In this document: positions 48,970-58,451 of the stretch, one piece after another
How the letters are laid out: every line of letters starts with the position of its first letter
How positions within the stretch are numbered: position 1 is the first letter of the stretch
Origin: Serratia nematodiphila DZ0503SBS1
GTDB taxonomy: Bacteria; Pseudomonadota; Gammaproteobacteria; Enterobacterales; Enterobacteriaceae
Assembly (NCBI RefSeq): GCF_000738675.1
Contig: NZ_JPUX01000001.1
Location: forward strand, 1,426,001 to 1,490,000
Direction of reading: 5' to 3'
DNA: 64,000 bases
The notes under the pieces: generated by a model
Seen by the model: the letters and a program-made list of their open reading frames with translations, nothing else
What the model was told of the DNA's origin: nothing
The model's database searches: none
Made by a program: the position numbers and the translations under genes

Positions 48970-50415
48970 TCAAGAGGGTAATGATGACGCCGCCCGGCGC
49001 TTTTCGCCGACGACGTTACCGAGATAAAACGCCAACAGGCTGAGCAACAGCGAAGGCACGATAGGATGCAGCCCCGCCGGTTGCAGGTTGAAGCTGGCCA
49101 ATAGCGTATAGCATACCGCACCCGACACCATTGAGCTAAGCGCTCCCTGAGCATTGGCGCGTTCCCAATACAGGCCCAGCACCAGCGGCCACAGGAAGAC
49201 CGCCTCCAGCCCGCCGAAAGCCAGCAGGTTGAGCCAGATGATCATCTCCGGCGGGCGCCAGGCCGCCAGCAGCACCAGCAGGCCGAGGATCAGCGTGGTC
49301 AGGCTGGAGAAGCGCTTGATCAGCCGCTCGTTGTGGATCTGCTGCGGCCGCACGCCAAGGTAGAGATCCTTGATGATGGTGGCGGAGGATTGCAGCAACT
49401 GGGCGTTGATGGTCGACATGATCGCCGCCATCGGCGCCGCCAAAAAGATCCCGGCGGCGTACGGCGGCAGCACGGTGATCATCAGCGTCGGGATCACCTG
49501 GTCGGGGATCTTGAGATCCGGCAACACCGCGCGGCCGAGCGCGCCGGCCAGGTGCATGCCGAACATCAGCACCGCCACCACCACGGTGCCGAGCAGAATG
49601 CCGCGATGCACCGCCTTGCTGTCCTTGTAGGTGATGCAGCGCACGGCGGTGTGCGGCAGGCCGATCACCCCGAAGCACACCAGGATCCAAAATGACGCCA
49701 TAAACGGCAGGCTGAGGATCTGATCGCCGCCCTGCGGCGACACCAGCGCCGGATCGATCTGCTGCAGTTTGCTCACTGCGCTGTCCAGTCCGCCGGCGGC
49801 ATGGATCACGGCCACCAGCAGCAGCACGGTGCCGAGCAGCATCACCAGCCCCTGCATGGCGTCGTTCAGCACGCTGGCGCGGAAGCCGCCGAAGGCGGTG
49901 TACAGCGCGATGCTGATGCCGAAGATCAACAGGCCGGTGTCGTAAGGAATGCCGGCGGCGGTCTCCAGCAGGCGTGCGCCGCCGATGAACTGCACCGTCA
50001 TGGCGCCGAGGAACGCCACCAGCAGGCTGAGGCTGGCCAGCCACACCAGCAGGCGGCTTTGGTAGCGGCCATACAGCATGTCATTGAGAGTAATGGCGTT
50101 GTAGCGCCGCGCCAGGATGGCGAATTTCTTGCCCAGCACGCCGAGCGACAGCCACACCGCCGGCAGTTGGATCATCGCCAGCAGCACCCAGCCCAGGCCG
50201 TATTTGTAGGCGGCGCCGGGCCCGCCGATAAACGAACTGGCGCTGATGTAGGTGGCGGTCAGGGTCATCGCCAGCACAAAGCCGCCCATCGAGCGGTTGC
50301 CGAGGAAATATTCGCTGAGGAAGTTTCCGTTCTGGCGGCGTCGATAGGCGTACACCGACAGGCCGAACACCAGCAACAGGTAGGCGACCAGCGGCAGGAT
50401 CACTTCAGTTTGCAT
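48970..50415 (-). CDS. panF: sodium/pantothenate symporter
   Basis: A 481-residue sodium:solute symporter (SSS family) that imports pantothenate for coenzyme A. About 13 membrane segments; conserved blocks are ADVGGG-free [44 protein letters not shown] and [20 protein letters not shown] with the sodium-site residues. Overlaps the 3' end of yhdT by 11 bases, which indicates coupled translation. In E. coli the order yhdT-panF-prmA is the same. Confidence 0.95.
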   Translation of the reverse strand: MQTEVILPLVAYLLLVFGLSVYAYRRRQNGNFLSEYFLGNRSMGGFVLAMTLTATYISASSFIGGPGAAYKYGLGWVLLAMIQLPAVWLSLGVLGKKFAILARRYNAITLNDMLYGRYQSRLLVWLASLSLLVAFLGAMTVQFIGGARLLETAAGIPYDTGLLIFGISIALYTAFGGFRASVLNDAMQGLVMLLGTVLLLVAVIHAAGGLDSAVSKLQQIDPALVSPQGGDQILSLPFMASFWILVCFGVIGLPHTAVRCITYKDSKAVHRGILLGTVVVAVLMFGMHLAGALGRAVLPDLKIPDQVIPTLMITVLPPYAAGIFLAAPMAAIMSTINAQLLQSSATIIKDLYLGVRPQQIHNERLIKRFSSLTTLILGLLVLLAAWRPPEMIIWLNLLAFGGLEAVFLWPLVLGLYWERANAQGALSSMVSGAVCYTLLASFNLQPAGLHPIVPSLLLSLLAFYLGNVVGEKRRAASSLPS

Positions 50416-50647
50416 CGCGGTCCTCCAGCGAAATGTCGCGGAACACCGTGCGCACCATCAGCCAGCACAGGCCGATGAACAGCAGCGGCACCAGCAGGCA
50501 GGCCATTTCGAACCAGTGCGGCAGGCCGGTGACGCCGATGGCGCTGTCCGGCAGGTAGGCCGCCAGCCCCCAGGCCAGCAGGTAGAGCAGCGTCAGCCCC
50601 AGCGCCCAGCGCGCTTCGCGGTGCGCCTGAATAAAGCGTTTGTCCAT
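50405..50647 (-). CDS. yhdT: DUF997 membrane protein YhdT
   Basis: An 80-residue protein with two membrane segments, same length as E. coli YhdT and the start MDKRFIQAHREARWALGLTLLYLLAWG. Function unknown, but conserved overlap with panF suggests it helps the symporter, possibly as a small subunit. The Met at 50647 is chosen over 50686 for the match to E. coli. Confidence 0.92.
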   Translation of the reverse strand: MDKRFIQAHREARWALGLTLLYLLAWGLAAYLPDSAIGVTGLPHWFEMACLLVPLLFIGLCWLMVRTVFRDISLEDRDAN

Positions 50648-50866
50648 CAGTGTCCCCCATAGGTTTACGATGATGGCTTGTGACAAGAACAGATGAAGGA
50701 ACAGGATTGTACGGAATGTGCGGCGTTTGGCTAATAAATTATTTACCTTTCCGGTGAACGCAACGGGGCGATGGAAAGAAAAGAGGGGGGTAAATATATA
50801 AATTTTTACCGGTTTACTTCGATGAGAAAATAATTAAAGAGAATGGGAAAGGAATGGGTTTTATAT

Positions 50867-50943
50867 TGGTTGGCGCAACCGGAATCGAACCAGGTGACCT
50901 CTGTGAAGTATGACACAGCGCTCTACCACTGAGCTACACGCCT
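50867..50943 (-). tRNA. tRNA-like sequence with an 8-nt anticodon loop, probable pseudo-tRNA
   Basis: On the minus strand the 77-nt segment folds as a tRNA: acceptor stem AGGCGTG/TGCGCCA (6 of 7 pairs, first pair A-A, two wobbles), D-arm GCTC-AGTGGTA-GAGC, anticodon stem CTGTG/CACAG, variable loop AGGTC, T-loop TTCGATT and encoded CCA. Two features are abnormal: the anticodon loop, TCATACTT, has eight bases and no T at the normal position 33, and the T-stem has a bulged T (ACC-T-GG against CCGGT). Either a decayed tRNA or a non-canonical one. It borders the accessory operon between yhdT and accC, a typical place for integrated DNA. Confidence 0.6.
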
Positions 50944-51139
50944 GCAATAAACAAATTTATAACATCTCCTAATCATTCATGTAAATAGATTCCTTTTATT
51001 TTTTGGCATTAAATAAATCGTTCGATTAAATAATGACCCGCATATCCTTCGCTATTTATTTACTGTGATTAATATCACGATAAAGCCGCCCCGTTAATAC
51101 GTTTAAACAAGGGCGGCGTTAATTAGCGGGTTAACAATA
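50944..51139. other. AT-rich spacer, tRNA-like gene to MFS gene
   Basis: A low-GC stretch after the tRNA-like gene that ends in TCTTTTC-type DNA downstream of the MFS stop. An imperfect inverted repeat at CCGCCCCGTTAATACG...GGGCGGCG (about 51085-51118) may end the operon. No coding sequence seen. Confidence 0.35.
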
Positions 51140-52345
51140 TCACGCGGTTATCGTTCTTTTCTCAGATATTCTTTCCGAAATAGTATAAAGAACGATGACG
51201 CCGATGCATAAAAAGAACATCACGGCATACAGGGCGCCACCGCCACCTTGTTTTAACAGCAAACCGCCGACAAAAGGGGCGAGCGCCAGGCCAAATTCGT
51301 AAAACGTGGCGGCACCGAAGTAAGCCCCTTTTAGGTTAGCCGGCGCCATACGATCAATTTGTATATTGAGCGTAGGGAACAGGATGACTTCGCCGAGGCT
51401 GAGCAGGAACATGGCGACCAACCACAGCACCCAGCTTTCACTGGAAACCAGCAGGAAGACAATTTGTGAAAGCGCGAGAAAGAACACGCCCAGGCTGGTT
51501 TTCAGTGCCAATGACATGCGACGGGTAAAGCGCTCGGTGAAATACTGCAGCGTTATCACCGTGGCTGCATTGATGAATATCAGCACGCTGAGCAGGTATT
51601 CGGGGTTGTACACCTGACTGATCATGAGGTATTGCGGCAGCGTCACGTCGATCTGCCCGTAGACCAGCATCACCAAAATGTTGGCGACTACCAACACCTT
51701 GAACGCCTGATCGTTCCAGATAATCCGCAAAGAGCCAATGAACGAGAAGGTGGCGTTGCGCGTTTCTTTACCGTGCCCCGCTTTGAATACCGCGAGCACC
51801 AGCAGCAAATAGCAAAGGAACGACAATGCGGTGACGAAGAAGGTGGCTTTCTGCGCCGTCAGCCCGAGAGCGACACCCACTAATGGGCCTACGGCTGCGC
51901 CCACGTTCATCAGGAAGTAGCGGATGTTCAACGCGCGTTCTCGCTCTTGCCTGTCATGGAGAATATCGCCGATCACCGCTTTGCTGGCGGGTTCGATCAA
52001 TGAGCGCGAAATGCCATTGAGTAAAATACCGACAAAATACCACGCCGGTGAGTTGGCCAACGCAAGTACGCTAAATGAAATGATAGCGGCAATTGCACCG
52101 AGAATAATCAACGTGCGACGGCCATATTTGTCTGATGCGCCACCGAAGAGATAGCCGAAAGAAATAGACACGATAAGTGATACGCTCATCATGACGCCGA
52201 TTTCCACCGGAGTCATCGCGTAGTTATTTCTCATGAGAATGGTAATGAATGGCCAAATCATGAAAAAGCAGGCGCGCGTCAAAAACGTCCCGATAAAGAT
52301 AACCCATATTTCTTTTGGGAAATAAGGGATGAATGTTGACCTCAA
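51140..52345 (-). CDS. MFS transporter, exporter-like
   Basis: A 401-residue major facilitator with 12 hydrophobic segments. The loop signature GYLFGGASDKYGRRTLIILGA lies between segments 2 and 3, and the segment-5 region SLIEPASKAVIGDILHDRQERERALNIRY resembles antiporter-type drug exporters of the DHA1 group. Codon usage is more AT-rich than in the flanking core genes. Last gene of a four-gene operon; 47 bp after the 743-codon gene. In this context it probably exports the product of the pathway, or the immunity substrate; substrate unknown. Confidence 0.85.
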   Translation of the reverse strand: MRSTFIPYFPKEIWVIFIGTFLTRACFFMIWPFITILMRNNYAMTPVEIGVMMSVSLIVSISFGYLFGGASDKYGRRTLIILGAIAAIISFSVLALANSPAWYFVGILLNGISRSLIEPASKAVIGDILHDRQERERALNIRYFLMNVGAAVGPLVGVALGLTAQKATFFVTALSFLCYLLLVLAVFKAGHGKETRNATFSFIGSLRIIWNDQAFKVLVVANILVMLVYGQIDVTLPQYLMISQVYNPEYLLSVLIFINAATVITLQYFTERFTRRMSLALKTSLGVFFLALSQIVFLLVSSESWVLWLVAMFLLSLGEVILFPTLNIQIDRMAPANLKGAYFGAATFYEFGLALAPFVGGLLLKQGGGGALYAVMFFLCIGVIVLYTISERISEKRTITA

Positions 52346-52392
52346 GGCGGTTTCTCCTTAAATGTTGCTCGTCGTCTGTTGAACCGAGTGTA

Positions 52393-54624
52393 TTACACCT
52401 TTTCCAAACTTTCCTTTTCCCATCGGTTAGCCAGAGTGAGTAACGGCGTCACTCCGGTTTCTCTAATCCTCGCGATGAGATTTTTCCGCTGCTCGAAGAT
52501 AACCGGATGCGGGCTGATGCCTTGAATAATCGCGGCGACAGTCGCCGAGACTGGCGCGCTATGCGCCAGCGTTGGAATCGCCAGAACGTTCATGCAGTAT
52601 TCGAACATGGAATCGACGGAGTTCAATTTACCCAACATCAAGAACGTCATTTCATCTCCGACGAGGGTAGCGCCAAGGCTGTCGAATATCATTTTGACTT
52701 GTGCCACGGGCTTCTCTTTCAGATGGAAACTGAGCAGTGCGCGGAACTGGTCGCGATTCAGACGGCCCTGTTTCATCTCGTCATTCAGCATGGCGAGTGC
52801 CTGGCGTACATAATTTTCCTCTTCGTTGAACAGATCTGCCGAAGCGCAGCGGAAATGCTGTTTGAGGAAATACCAGTGAAAGACATATTTGCCGTCGAAT
52901 TCAAGGCGAACAACGTTGGTGAAGTCTTCCAGATCGTGCCGTTCCGGGTGGAAGTCGCTGAGATCGCAACGAATATCGATGCCGGAAGAGGAGGCGATTC
53001 GGCGGCAAATGGTGGTGATATCAGCTTCGCCCAATAGCGCTTGCAGCATATGCTGCATGTTGTTGCCGCCGGCGGCCAACTCGCAATAGGCGTCTTTACC
53101 TGGCGTCAGGTATTTGATTCGGTTGTCGCGCGCATTGAGTGATGAGGCAATTTCAGCCCACTGGTTATGTACTTCCTGGCTTCTGATCGTTTCCAAACGA
53201 GGGTTTTTTTCATAGAACGCGATGACGCGCGGATCGACAGCCAGGCCGCTGCGTTTGAGTATTCCGGCGTCAAGCTGCGCGCTTGCTTGGTTTTTCACCA
53301 GGACATTGATGAAGTTGCGCAGCGAACTCTCCCCGCAATCTGAGAACGAGACGTCAGAATCCGGCGCGGGGCGGCAGGTTTTGGTGATGCACAGCGGCGG
53401 AAAATAGCGGCCGTACACTTCGCGATCGTAATAGTCATGGCAGCGATCGGGGAAGTGCGTCTCGCCCGTCGCCGTTTCGCCGAACAGCTCCCCGCTCAGT
53501 TCCCGCAGTTGCTGCATGTAGGCGGTCAATTTGCCGAAGTTACCCTTGCATTTCAGCCACAGCGCCGCGTTGAGCAAATGAAACACCTCTCTGTCGTGCT
53601 CGGCGGTGCGGCTGGCCGCGATCAGTAAACGACATAAATTGTGCAACTCGGCCAGCAAGCTGTCGCGATCGGCACAGTGGATACTGACGTAATCCTGCAC
53701 ACGTCGCGGCAGATAGCGGTGATACTTGTTGAAAGGCAGATGCAATGCAATGAAGTCAGCGCTGAATTCCTCGGTTTGCAGCCGTGCGACGGTGCTTTCG
53801 GTAAAATTTTCCGCCAGCATGCTGGCGCGCAAGGTGGCTTCATCTTTTTGCTGGCGGGCATGTTCGACGGCGGCCTGCGCGTTTTGCCAGGCGGGGAACA
53901 GGCCGGCTTGATGCACGGCTTCTTGCTGCGCCGCATTCAGGCGTGCTTCCAGCTCGGTGATTTCGGCATTGAGCGCCAGCAGCTGCGCCTCTTTATTCTC
54001 AGCAGCGCTCTTGCCCAGCGTTTTTTTGCCGGCTTTGAGCGCGGCGATCGCGGCTCGACATTGTTGGATCGGCGCCTGCTGCGCTTTAACGGCGTTTTCC
54101 GCCTGTTGCAGGATCTGATTCAGCGCTTTTTCTTGCGCTTTCAAATGGGCGCCTAGGGAGAGCGCTTCGCGTTCTGCGGTTGCGATCTGCGCTTTTGTGT
54201 CCTCGAACTGTTGCAGTACGCTGTCGCAAAGCCGGCGTATTTGCACAGAAAGCCGATGTTGCTGCTCAATGGCAGCGTGAAAGTCCGTTTCATCTCGTAC
54301 ATGCTGATATAACGAGGCGATATCATTGTCGGTGAAACGCGGGCTGCTCATGAAAGCCACCAGCCGTGCAAGGGTAGAGGGGGAAAACCAGGTGAACGGA
54401 TTCTTCACCTCTTTGCTTACGTCAAACTCGACCAGGTCAGTACGGTAGAACAACGCGCGCGCCACCTGGCCGATCGGGTGTTCGGCGCCAAGAAAACGGT
54501 AATACTTTTCCGCGAGTTCGTTGTTGCACCAGAGCACCCCGTACAGTGGCGAAAGAAAACGATACTCAGGGCGTAACGGCATGTAGAGATCGCGGAAAAT
54601 CTGTCTGGTTTGATCGGTCGTCAT
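52393..54624 (-). CDS. unrecognised 743-residue coiled-coil protein
   Basis: I do not recognise this protein. It has no signal peptide or membrane segment. Residues 1-120 are globular, with the aromatic block YRFLSPLYGVLWCNNELAEKYYRF-like opening; residues about 120-285 are a long coiled coil rich in Ala, Gln and Glu; residues 330-743 form one or two globular parts, including DCGESSLRNFINVL near 430 with a Cys-Gly-Glu triplet, and several His and Cys residues. No ATPase, adenylation or protease motif is visible. It overlaps the LDH-like gene by one base (TGATG-type junction), so it works in the same operon. Confidence 0.85.
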   Translation of the reverse strand: MTTDQTRQIFRDLYMPLRPEYRFLSPLYGVLWCNNELAEKYYRFLGAEHPIGQVARALFYRTDLVEFDVSKEVKNPFTWFSPSTLARLVAFMSSPRFTDNDIASLYQHVRDETDFHAAIEQQHRLSVQIRRLCDSVLQQFEDTKAQIATAEREALSLGAHLKAQEKALNQILQQAENAVKAQQAPIQQCRAAIAALKAGKKTLGKSAAENKEAQLLALNAEITELEARLNAAQQEAVHQAGLFPAWQNAQAAVEHARQQKDEATLRASMLAENFTESTVARLQTEEFSADFIALHLPFNKYHRYLPRRVQDYVSIHCADRDSLLAELHNLCRLLIAASRTAEHDREVFHLLNAALWLKCKGNFGKLTAYMQQLRELSGELFGETATGETHFPDRCHDYYDREVYGRYFPPLCITKTCRPAPDSDVSFSDCGESSLRNFINVLVKNQASAQLDAGILKRSGLAVDPRVIAFYEKNPRLETIRSQEVHNQWAEIASSLNARDNRIKYLTPGKDAYCELAAGGNNMQHMLQALLGEADITTICRRIASSSGIDIRCDLSDFHPERHDLEDFTNVVRLEFDGKYVFHWYFLKQHFRCASADLFNEEENYVRQALAMLNDEMKQGRLNRDQFRALLSFHLKEKPVAQVKMIFDSLGATLVGDEMTFLMLGKLNSVDSMFEYCMNVLAIPTLAHSAPVSATVAAIIQGISPHPVIFEQRKNLIARIRETGVTPLLTLANRWEKESLEKV

Positions 54625-55577
54625 CAGCTAAAACCTTGGATGATGTTTTTTAACTTGAGCGCTGCCTGGTGGATTTGTTGTTGCTCATCCTGATTGGGCA
54701 TCAGCGACAGCGGCGTAAAGACGCCGTCGCGCAGAGCCAGCGGCCAGGACATGAACACGCCCAGTTCCGGCAGCCAGACCGAACCGCAGCAGGGGGTTTC
54801 GTCCCGTTGGATGATGCGCTCAAGCAAGATAAGAATGGAGGCGGCCGGGCCATATTTAGGAGGGCGCCGCATTTTGTGAAATATGTCCAACCCTTGATTG
54901 CGGGTATCGGTGACGATTTGCGCCAGCGCCTGCGCCGAAAGTAGCTGGTTCAGCGGTCCCTCGTCGGTTGTTACCTGGCTGAGCAAGGGCACCAACCCGG
55001 CGCCGTGCTCGCCGCAGACTGTCAGGCTACGCGCGTCGATGCGCTGCATGTCGATCCCGGAAATGCGGCAGATGCTTTTCAGCAGCCTGGCGGTGTTGTG
55101 CGCGGCGCCGATGCCTATCACCCGGCAGCGAGAATCGAGCAGGATTTTATCGATGTAATAGCTGATGCTATCCACCGGATTGACCGCATTGATGATGTGA
55201 CAGCCGGGAGCAATGAAGGGTTTGGCTCGGCTAAAAATGGCCTCGCTGAGCCGTACGTGATCGTCCAGCAACGCCTGGCGGTCATGCATCGGAAAGGTTG
55301 AAGGCACGCCATAGCAACAGAGGATCACGTCAGCCCCGTCGATGTGGCGGTAGTCATCCGTCACAACAATCTTGGGTAAAGACGTTCGGTTATGGCGTGA
55401 GAAGAGCGCTTCCGCCAGCAGGCCATCAAGAATATCTTCGCAAACGGCTGAATACTTTTCGGTATTTCGGCAGATGATCACGACTTCATTGACGCTGCCA
55501 CGTCGCTCGGTCGTACTTAACAGCGCGTTTAGCGTCTCTTGCCCAATGCCGCCGAATCCCAATAAAACAATTTTCAT
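54624..55577 (-). CDS. lactate/malate dehydrogenase-like NAD-dependent protein
   Basis: A 317-residue Rossmann protein of the LDH/MDH superfamily. NAD motif GFGGIGQETLNAL (8-20), VNPVD (132-136) and the catalytic-histidine motif GEHGAG (His191) are present, and Arg164 is in TARL. Where LDH has Asp next to this arginine, the protein has Asn161 (HNTAR), so the His-Asp catalytic relay is altered. The specificity loop has no standard Arg/Gln pattern. It therefore likely reduces or oxidises an unusual 2-oxo or 2-hydroxy acid. Starts 25 bp after the cupin-oxidase gene and overlaps the next gene by one base. Confidence 0.82.
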   Translation of the reverse strand: MKIVLLGFGGIGQETLNALLSTTERRGSVNEVVIICRNTEKYSAVCEDILDGLLAEALFSRHNRTSLPKIVVTDDYRHIDGADVILCCYGVPSTFPMHDRQALLDDHVRLSEAIFSRAKPFIAPGCHIINAVNPVDSISYYIDKILLDSRCRVIGIGAAHNTARLLKSICRISGIDMQRIDARSLTVCGEHGAGLVPLLSQVTTDEGPLNQLLSAQALAQIVTDTRNQGLDIFHKMRRPPKYGPAASILILLERIIQRDETPCCGSVWLPELGVFMSWPLALRDGVFTPLSLMPNQDEQQQIHQAALKLKNIIQGFS

Positions 55578-55602
55578 GACCGCTCCTGATGACCTGCCCG
55601 GC

Positions 55603-56685
55603 TTATGCTTCGATCAGTTCGGCCAGTCTTGCATACTGCTTCTCAACCATACTCCACCCTTTATCGAGTACGGCTTTGACACGCTGGAATTGTTCTTCGG
55701 TCATCCCCTTGAAGAACGCTTTATCCACTTCCTGATGATCGCCATCGAATTCGGAGTGATCCTCGAAATGGTTCTGTTTGCTCGGATCGAACACGTGTTT
55801 GATGTTGTTATAGAACACGAAAGCCGAACCTTCGATGACAAAGTGCACCAGGATAGCCTGTTCCAGATTATCCAGCGTGATCATCTGATGGTTGAACCAG
55901 ATGCACAGCGCTTCAAAGATCGCGTCTTCGCGAACCTGGAGGTTGTCGCGGCTGTTGCGCAGCACCTCGTCATGGCCGAATTCTTCTTTCAGATGTTCAC
56001 TGAAGAAACGCGAGAAGCGAACGTCTTCACACAGTGCGCTACGCAGCAGCACCATTTTTTGGAACTGATCGGACAGGATCTGCAGGTAGTCCAGGAACAA
56101 GGATTTTTTCGCCTCGGAGAACGTTTTATCCTTGGCGAATGCGGTAAAGATCGGGTTGTCCTGGTAGCGCTCGATGTAGCGGGCGTTATGCGCTTTAAGC
56201 TGATGGTAGTAAGCGTAGGGATCTTGATCGAAAGTCACCAGCGGCTTGCTGGGATCTTCATAGAGCCCGCGCTCCTCAAACTGGATTGACAACCCCCAGT
56301 AGCCGTTGTCGCCCGCGCCGATGAAGCCGTGATCCGCGCCTGGCGGAATGCAGATGACATCGCCTGGAACGGCCCGGCGGTCAACGCCGTCTCCCAGCAG
56401 GATCGCTTCCCCTTCACAAATGATATACAGCGAAGATATTGGATGAACATGCACATCCAGCTTTTCGTTTTTCGCCAGACGCACCCAGCTTACAGCCAGG
56501 CGTGCCCGTTCGGGAATAAAGCGGTTCATTTCCTCATTGGCGCGGAAATTCTTCACTTCGCCCAAAAGCTTCTCAATCCCGTTTTCCTTAATGCTTTTTA
56601 TGGTTTCCATGTCAGCACGGTGGTACAGGGAAAACACGGGCTTACGGTCGTATTCAGTTACATGGCTCATTAAGACATTACTCAT
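55603..56685 (-). CDS. cupin fused to a heme-oxygenase-like di-iron oxidase
   Basis: 360 residues in two domains. Residues about 55-140 are a cupin: HVH (79-81) and PPGADHGF (His119) supply three metal-type histidines, while the Glu of the first cupin motif is missing. Residues 165-355 form an all-helical domain of the heme-oxygenase-like di-iron oxidase (HDO) superfamily: EFGH (235-238), Glu285 in HFVIEGSAF, and HSEFDGDH (310-317), the H-X3-D-X2-H pattern known from CADD and SznF. Such enzymes activate oxygen for N-oxygenation, C-C cleavage or desaturation. First gene of the operon, so probably the key chemistry. Start could also be the Met at 56670. Confidence 0.8.
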   Translation of the reverse strand: MSNVLMSHVTEYDRKPVFSLYHRADMETIKSIKENGIEKLLGEVKNFRANEEMNRFIPERARLAVSWVRLAKNEKLDVHVHPISSLYIICEGEAILLGDGVDRRAVPGDVICIPPGADHGFIGAGDNGYWGLSIQFEERGLYEDPSKPLVTFDQDPYAYYHQLKAHNARYIERYQDNPIFTAFAKDKTFSEAKKSLFLDYLQILSDQFQKMVLLRSALCEDVRFSRFFSEHLKEEFGHDEVLRNSRDNLQVREDAIFEALCIWFNHQMITLDNLEQAILVHFVIEGSAFVFYNNIKHVFDPSKQNHFEDHSEFDGDHQEVDKAFFKGMTEEQFQRVKAVLDKGWSMVEKQYARLAELIEA

Positions 56686-57089
56686 CTAAGTCAATAAAAA
56701 GGATAAATAAAAAGAGAAAAAGAGCGCGCTGCATTCGATCGACGGCGACAATAGCACGGGCTATCACTGAGCGGATGTGATCGGGGTCAAGCTTTGTAAT
56801 TAATACGTTAATTTTGTTAAAGTTTATGATGTGTGAAAATGCGATGGATTGAGTTTTTTCCTTGCTAATATTTATTTTTAAGCTATGAGTTAAATATTTT
56901 TTGTTTAAAAACAAATTTTTATGTTTTGCATGGTGATGTGGGTGGAAGGCTGGATGAATGTGAAGAGAAAGTTATCTGTGAAGATTTGATTCTATTTTGC
57001 GCGGTTGAACGAAAAAATCAGGCGGGCGCGAGAAAAGAAAAAGGCCGGTGATTAACCGGCCTTTCGTCAGACGATGCTGCGTGGCTGCC
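56686..57089. promoter_or_regulatory. AT-rich upstream region of the cupin-oxidase operon
   Basis: 404 bp between the operon start and the accC stop. The right end holds the accC terminator; the middle is very AT-rich with runs of A and T, typical of acquired DNA and regulated promoters. No ORF of credible size. Confidence 0.45.
57036..57066 (-). terminator. terminator after accC
   Basis: AAAGGCCGGT-GATT-ACCGGCCTTT with GAAAA tract on its left, a T-run on the minus strand, 25 bp beyond the accC stop. Confidence 0.85.
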
Positions 57090-58439
57090 TTAGGTTTCCT
57101 GCAGACCCAGCTTCTTCTCCAGATAGTGGATGTTGGTGCCACCGTGCTGGAAGTTTTCGTCGTTCATGATCTTCTGCTGCAGCTCAACGTTGGTTTTGAT
57201 GCCATCGATGATCAGTTCAGCCAGGGCGTTTTTCATGCGGGCGATCGCCACGTCACGGTTTTCGCCGAAGGTGATCAGTTTGCCGATCATGGAGTCATAG
57301 TACGGCGGTACGGTATAACCGGCGTAGATATGAGATTCCCAACGCACGCCGAAACCGCCTGGCGCGTGGAAGCGGGTGATCTTGCCCGGGCTCGGCAGGA
57401 AGGTGTTCGGATCTTCGGCGTTGATGCGGCATTCTACCGCGTGGCCGTGGATCTTCACTTCTTCCTGTTTGATCGACAGCGGCTGACCGGCAGCGATGCG
57501 CAGCTGCTCTTTGATCAGATCCACGCCGGTGATCATTTCGGTAACCGGATGCTCTACCTGAATACGGGTGTTCATTTCGATGAAATAGAACTCGCCGTTT
57601 TCATACAGGAACTCGAAGGTGCCCGCACCGCGGTAGCCGATTTCCACGCAGGCTTTCGAGCAGCGCTCGCCGATGTAGCGGCGCATTTCGCTGGTGATGC
57701 CCGGTGCCGGCGCTTCTTCGACCACTTTCTGGTGGCGGCGCTGCATGGAGCAGTCGCGCTCGGCCAGATAGATGGCGTTGCCCTGGCCGTCGGCCAATAC
57801 CTGAATCTCGATGTGACGCGGATTCTCCAGGTATTTTTCCATGTACACCATGTCGTTGTTGAAAGCCGCTTTGGCTTCCGCTTTCGTCATGTTGATGGAC
57901 TGCTCAAGGTCTTTGTCGCTGCGCACCACGCGCATGCCGCGACCGCCGCCGCCGCCGGAGGCCTTGATGATCACTGGATAACCGATGCGCTTGGCGAAGG
58001 CACGGTTTTTATCCATGTCGTCGGTCAGCGGGCCGTCGGAGCCCGGCACGCATGGCACGCCGGCTTTTTTCATGGCGTTGATCGCGGAAACCTTGTCGCC
58101 CATCAGGCGGATGGTTTCGGCTTTCGGGCCGATGAAGATGAAACCGGAGCGTTCAACCTGCTCGGCGAAGTCGGCGTTCTCGGACAGGAAGCCGTAGCCC
58201 GGGTGGATCGCCACCGCGCCGGTAATTTCCGCCGCCGAGATGATGGCCGGGATGTTCAGGTAGCTTTTTACCGATGGCGCAGGACCGATGCAGACGGTCT
58301 CGTCGGCCAGCAGCACGTGTTTCAGATCGCGGTCGGCCGCGGAGTGAACCGCAACGGTCTTGATGCCCAGTTCTTTACAGGCACGCAGGATGCGAAGCGC
58401 GATCTCGCCGCGGTTGGCGATAACAATTTTATCAAGCAT
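57090..58439 (-). CDS. accC: acetyl-CoA carboxylase biotin carboxylase subunit
   Basis: ATP-grasp enzyme that carboxylates biotin on AccB, first half of malonyl-CoA synthesis. 449 residues as in E. coli. Start [20 protein letters not shown], glycine-rich ATP loop [12 protein letters not shown], and biotin/bicarbonate-site block [18 protein letters not shown] are intact. It follows accB by 12 bp. In E. coli yhdT lies directly downstream; here the acquired operon intervenes. Confidence 0.98.
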   Translation of the reverse strand: MLDKIVIANRGEIALRILRACKELGIKTVAVHSAADRDLKHVLLADETVCIGPAPSVKSYLNIPAIISAAEITGAVAIHPGYGFLSENADFAEQVERSGFIFIGPKAETIRLMGDKVSAINAMKKAGVPCVPGSDGPLTDDMDKNRAFAKRIGYPVIIKASGGGGGRGMRVVRSDKDLEQSINMTKAEAKAAFNNDMVYMEKYLENPRHIEIQVLADGQGNAIYLAERDCSMQRRHQKVVEEAPAPGITSEMRRYIGERCSKACVEIGYRGAGTFEFLYENGEFYFIEMNTRIQVEHPVTEMITGVDLIKEQLRIAAGQPLSIKQEEVKIHGHAVECRINAEDPNTFLPSPGKITRFHAPGGFGVRWESHIYAGYTVPPYYDSMIGKLITFGENRDVAIARMKNALAELIIDGIKTNVELQQKIMNDENFQHGGTNIHYLEKKLGLQET

Positions 58440-58451
58440 GGGGGCGCCTCG

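Noticed and set aside
50867..50943. Ordinary functional tRNA
   Set aside because: The 8-base anticodon loop, bulged T-stem and A-A first pair argue against a normal tRNA, so no amino acid was assigned.
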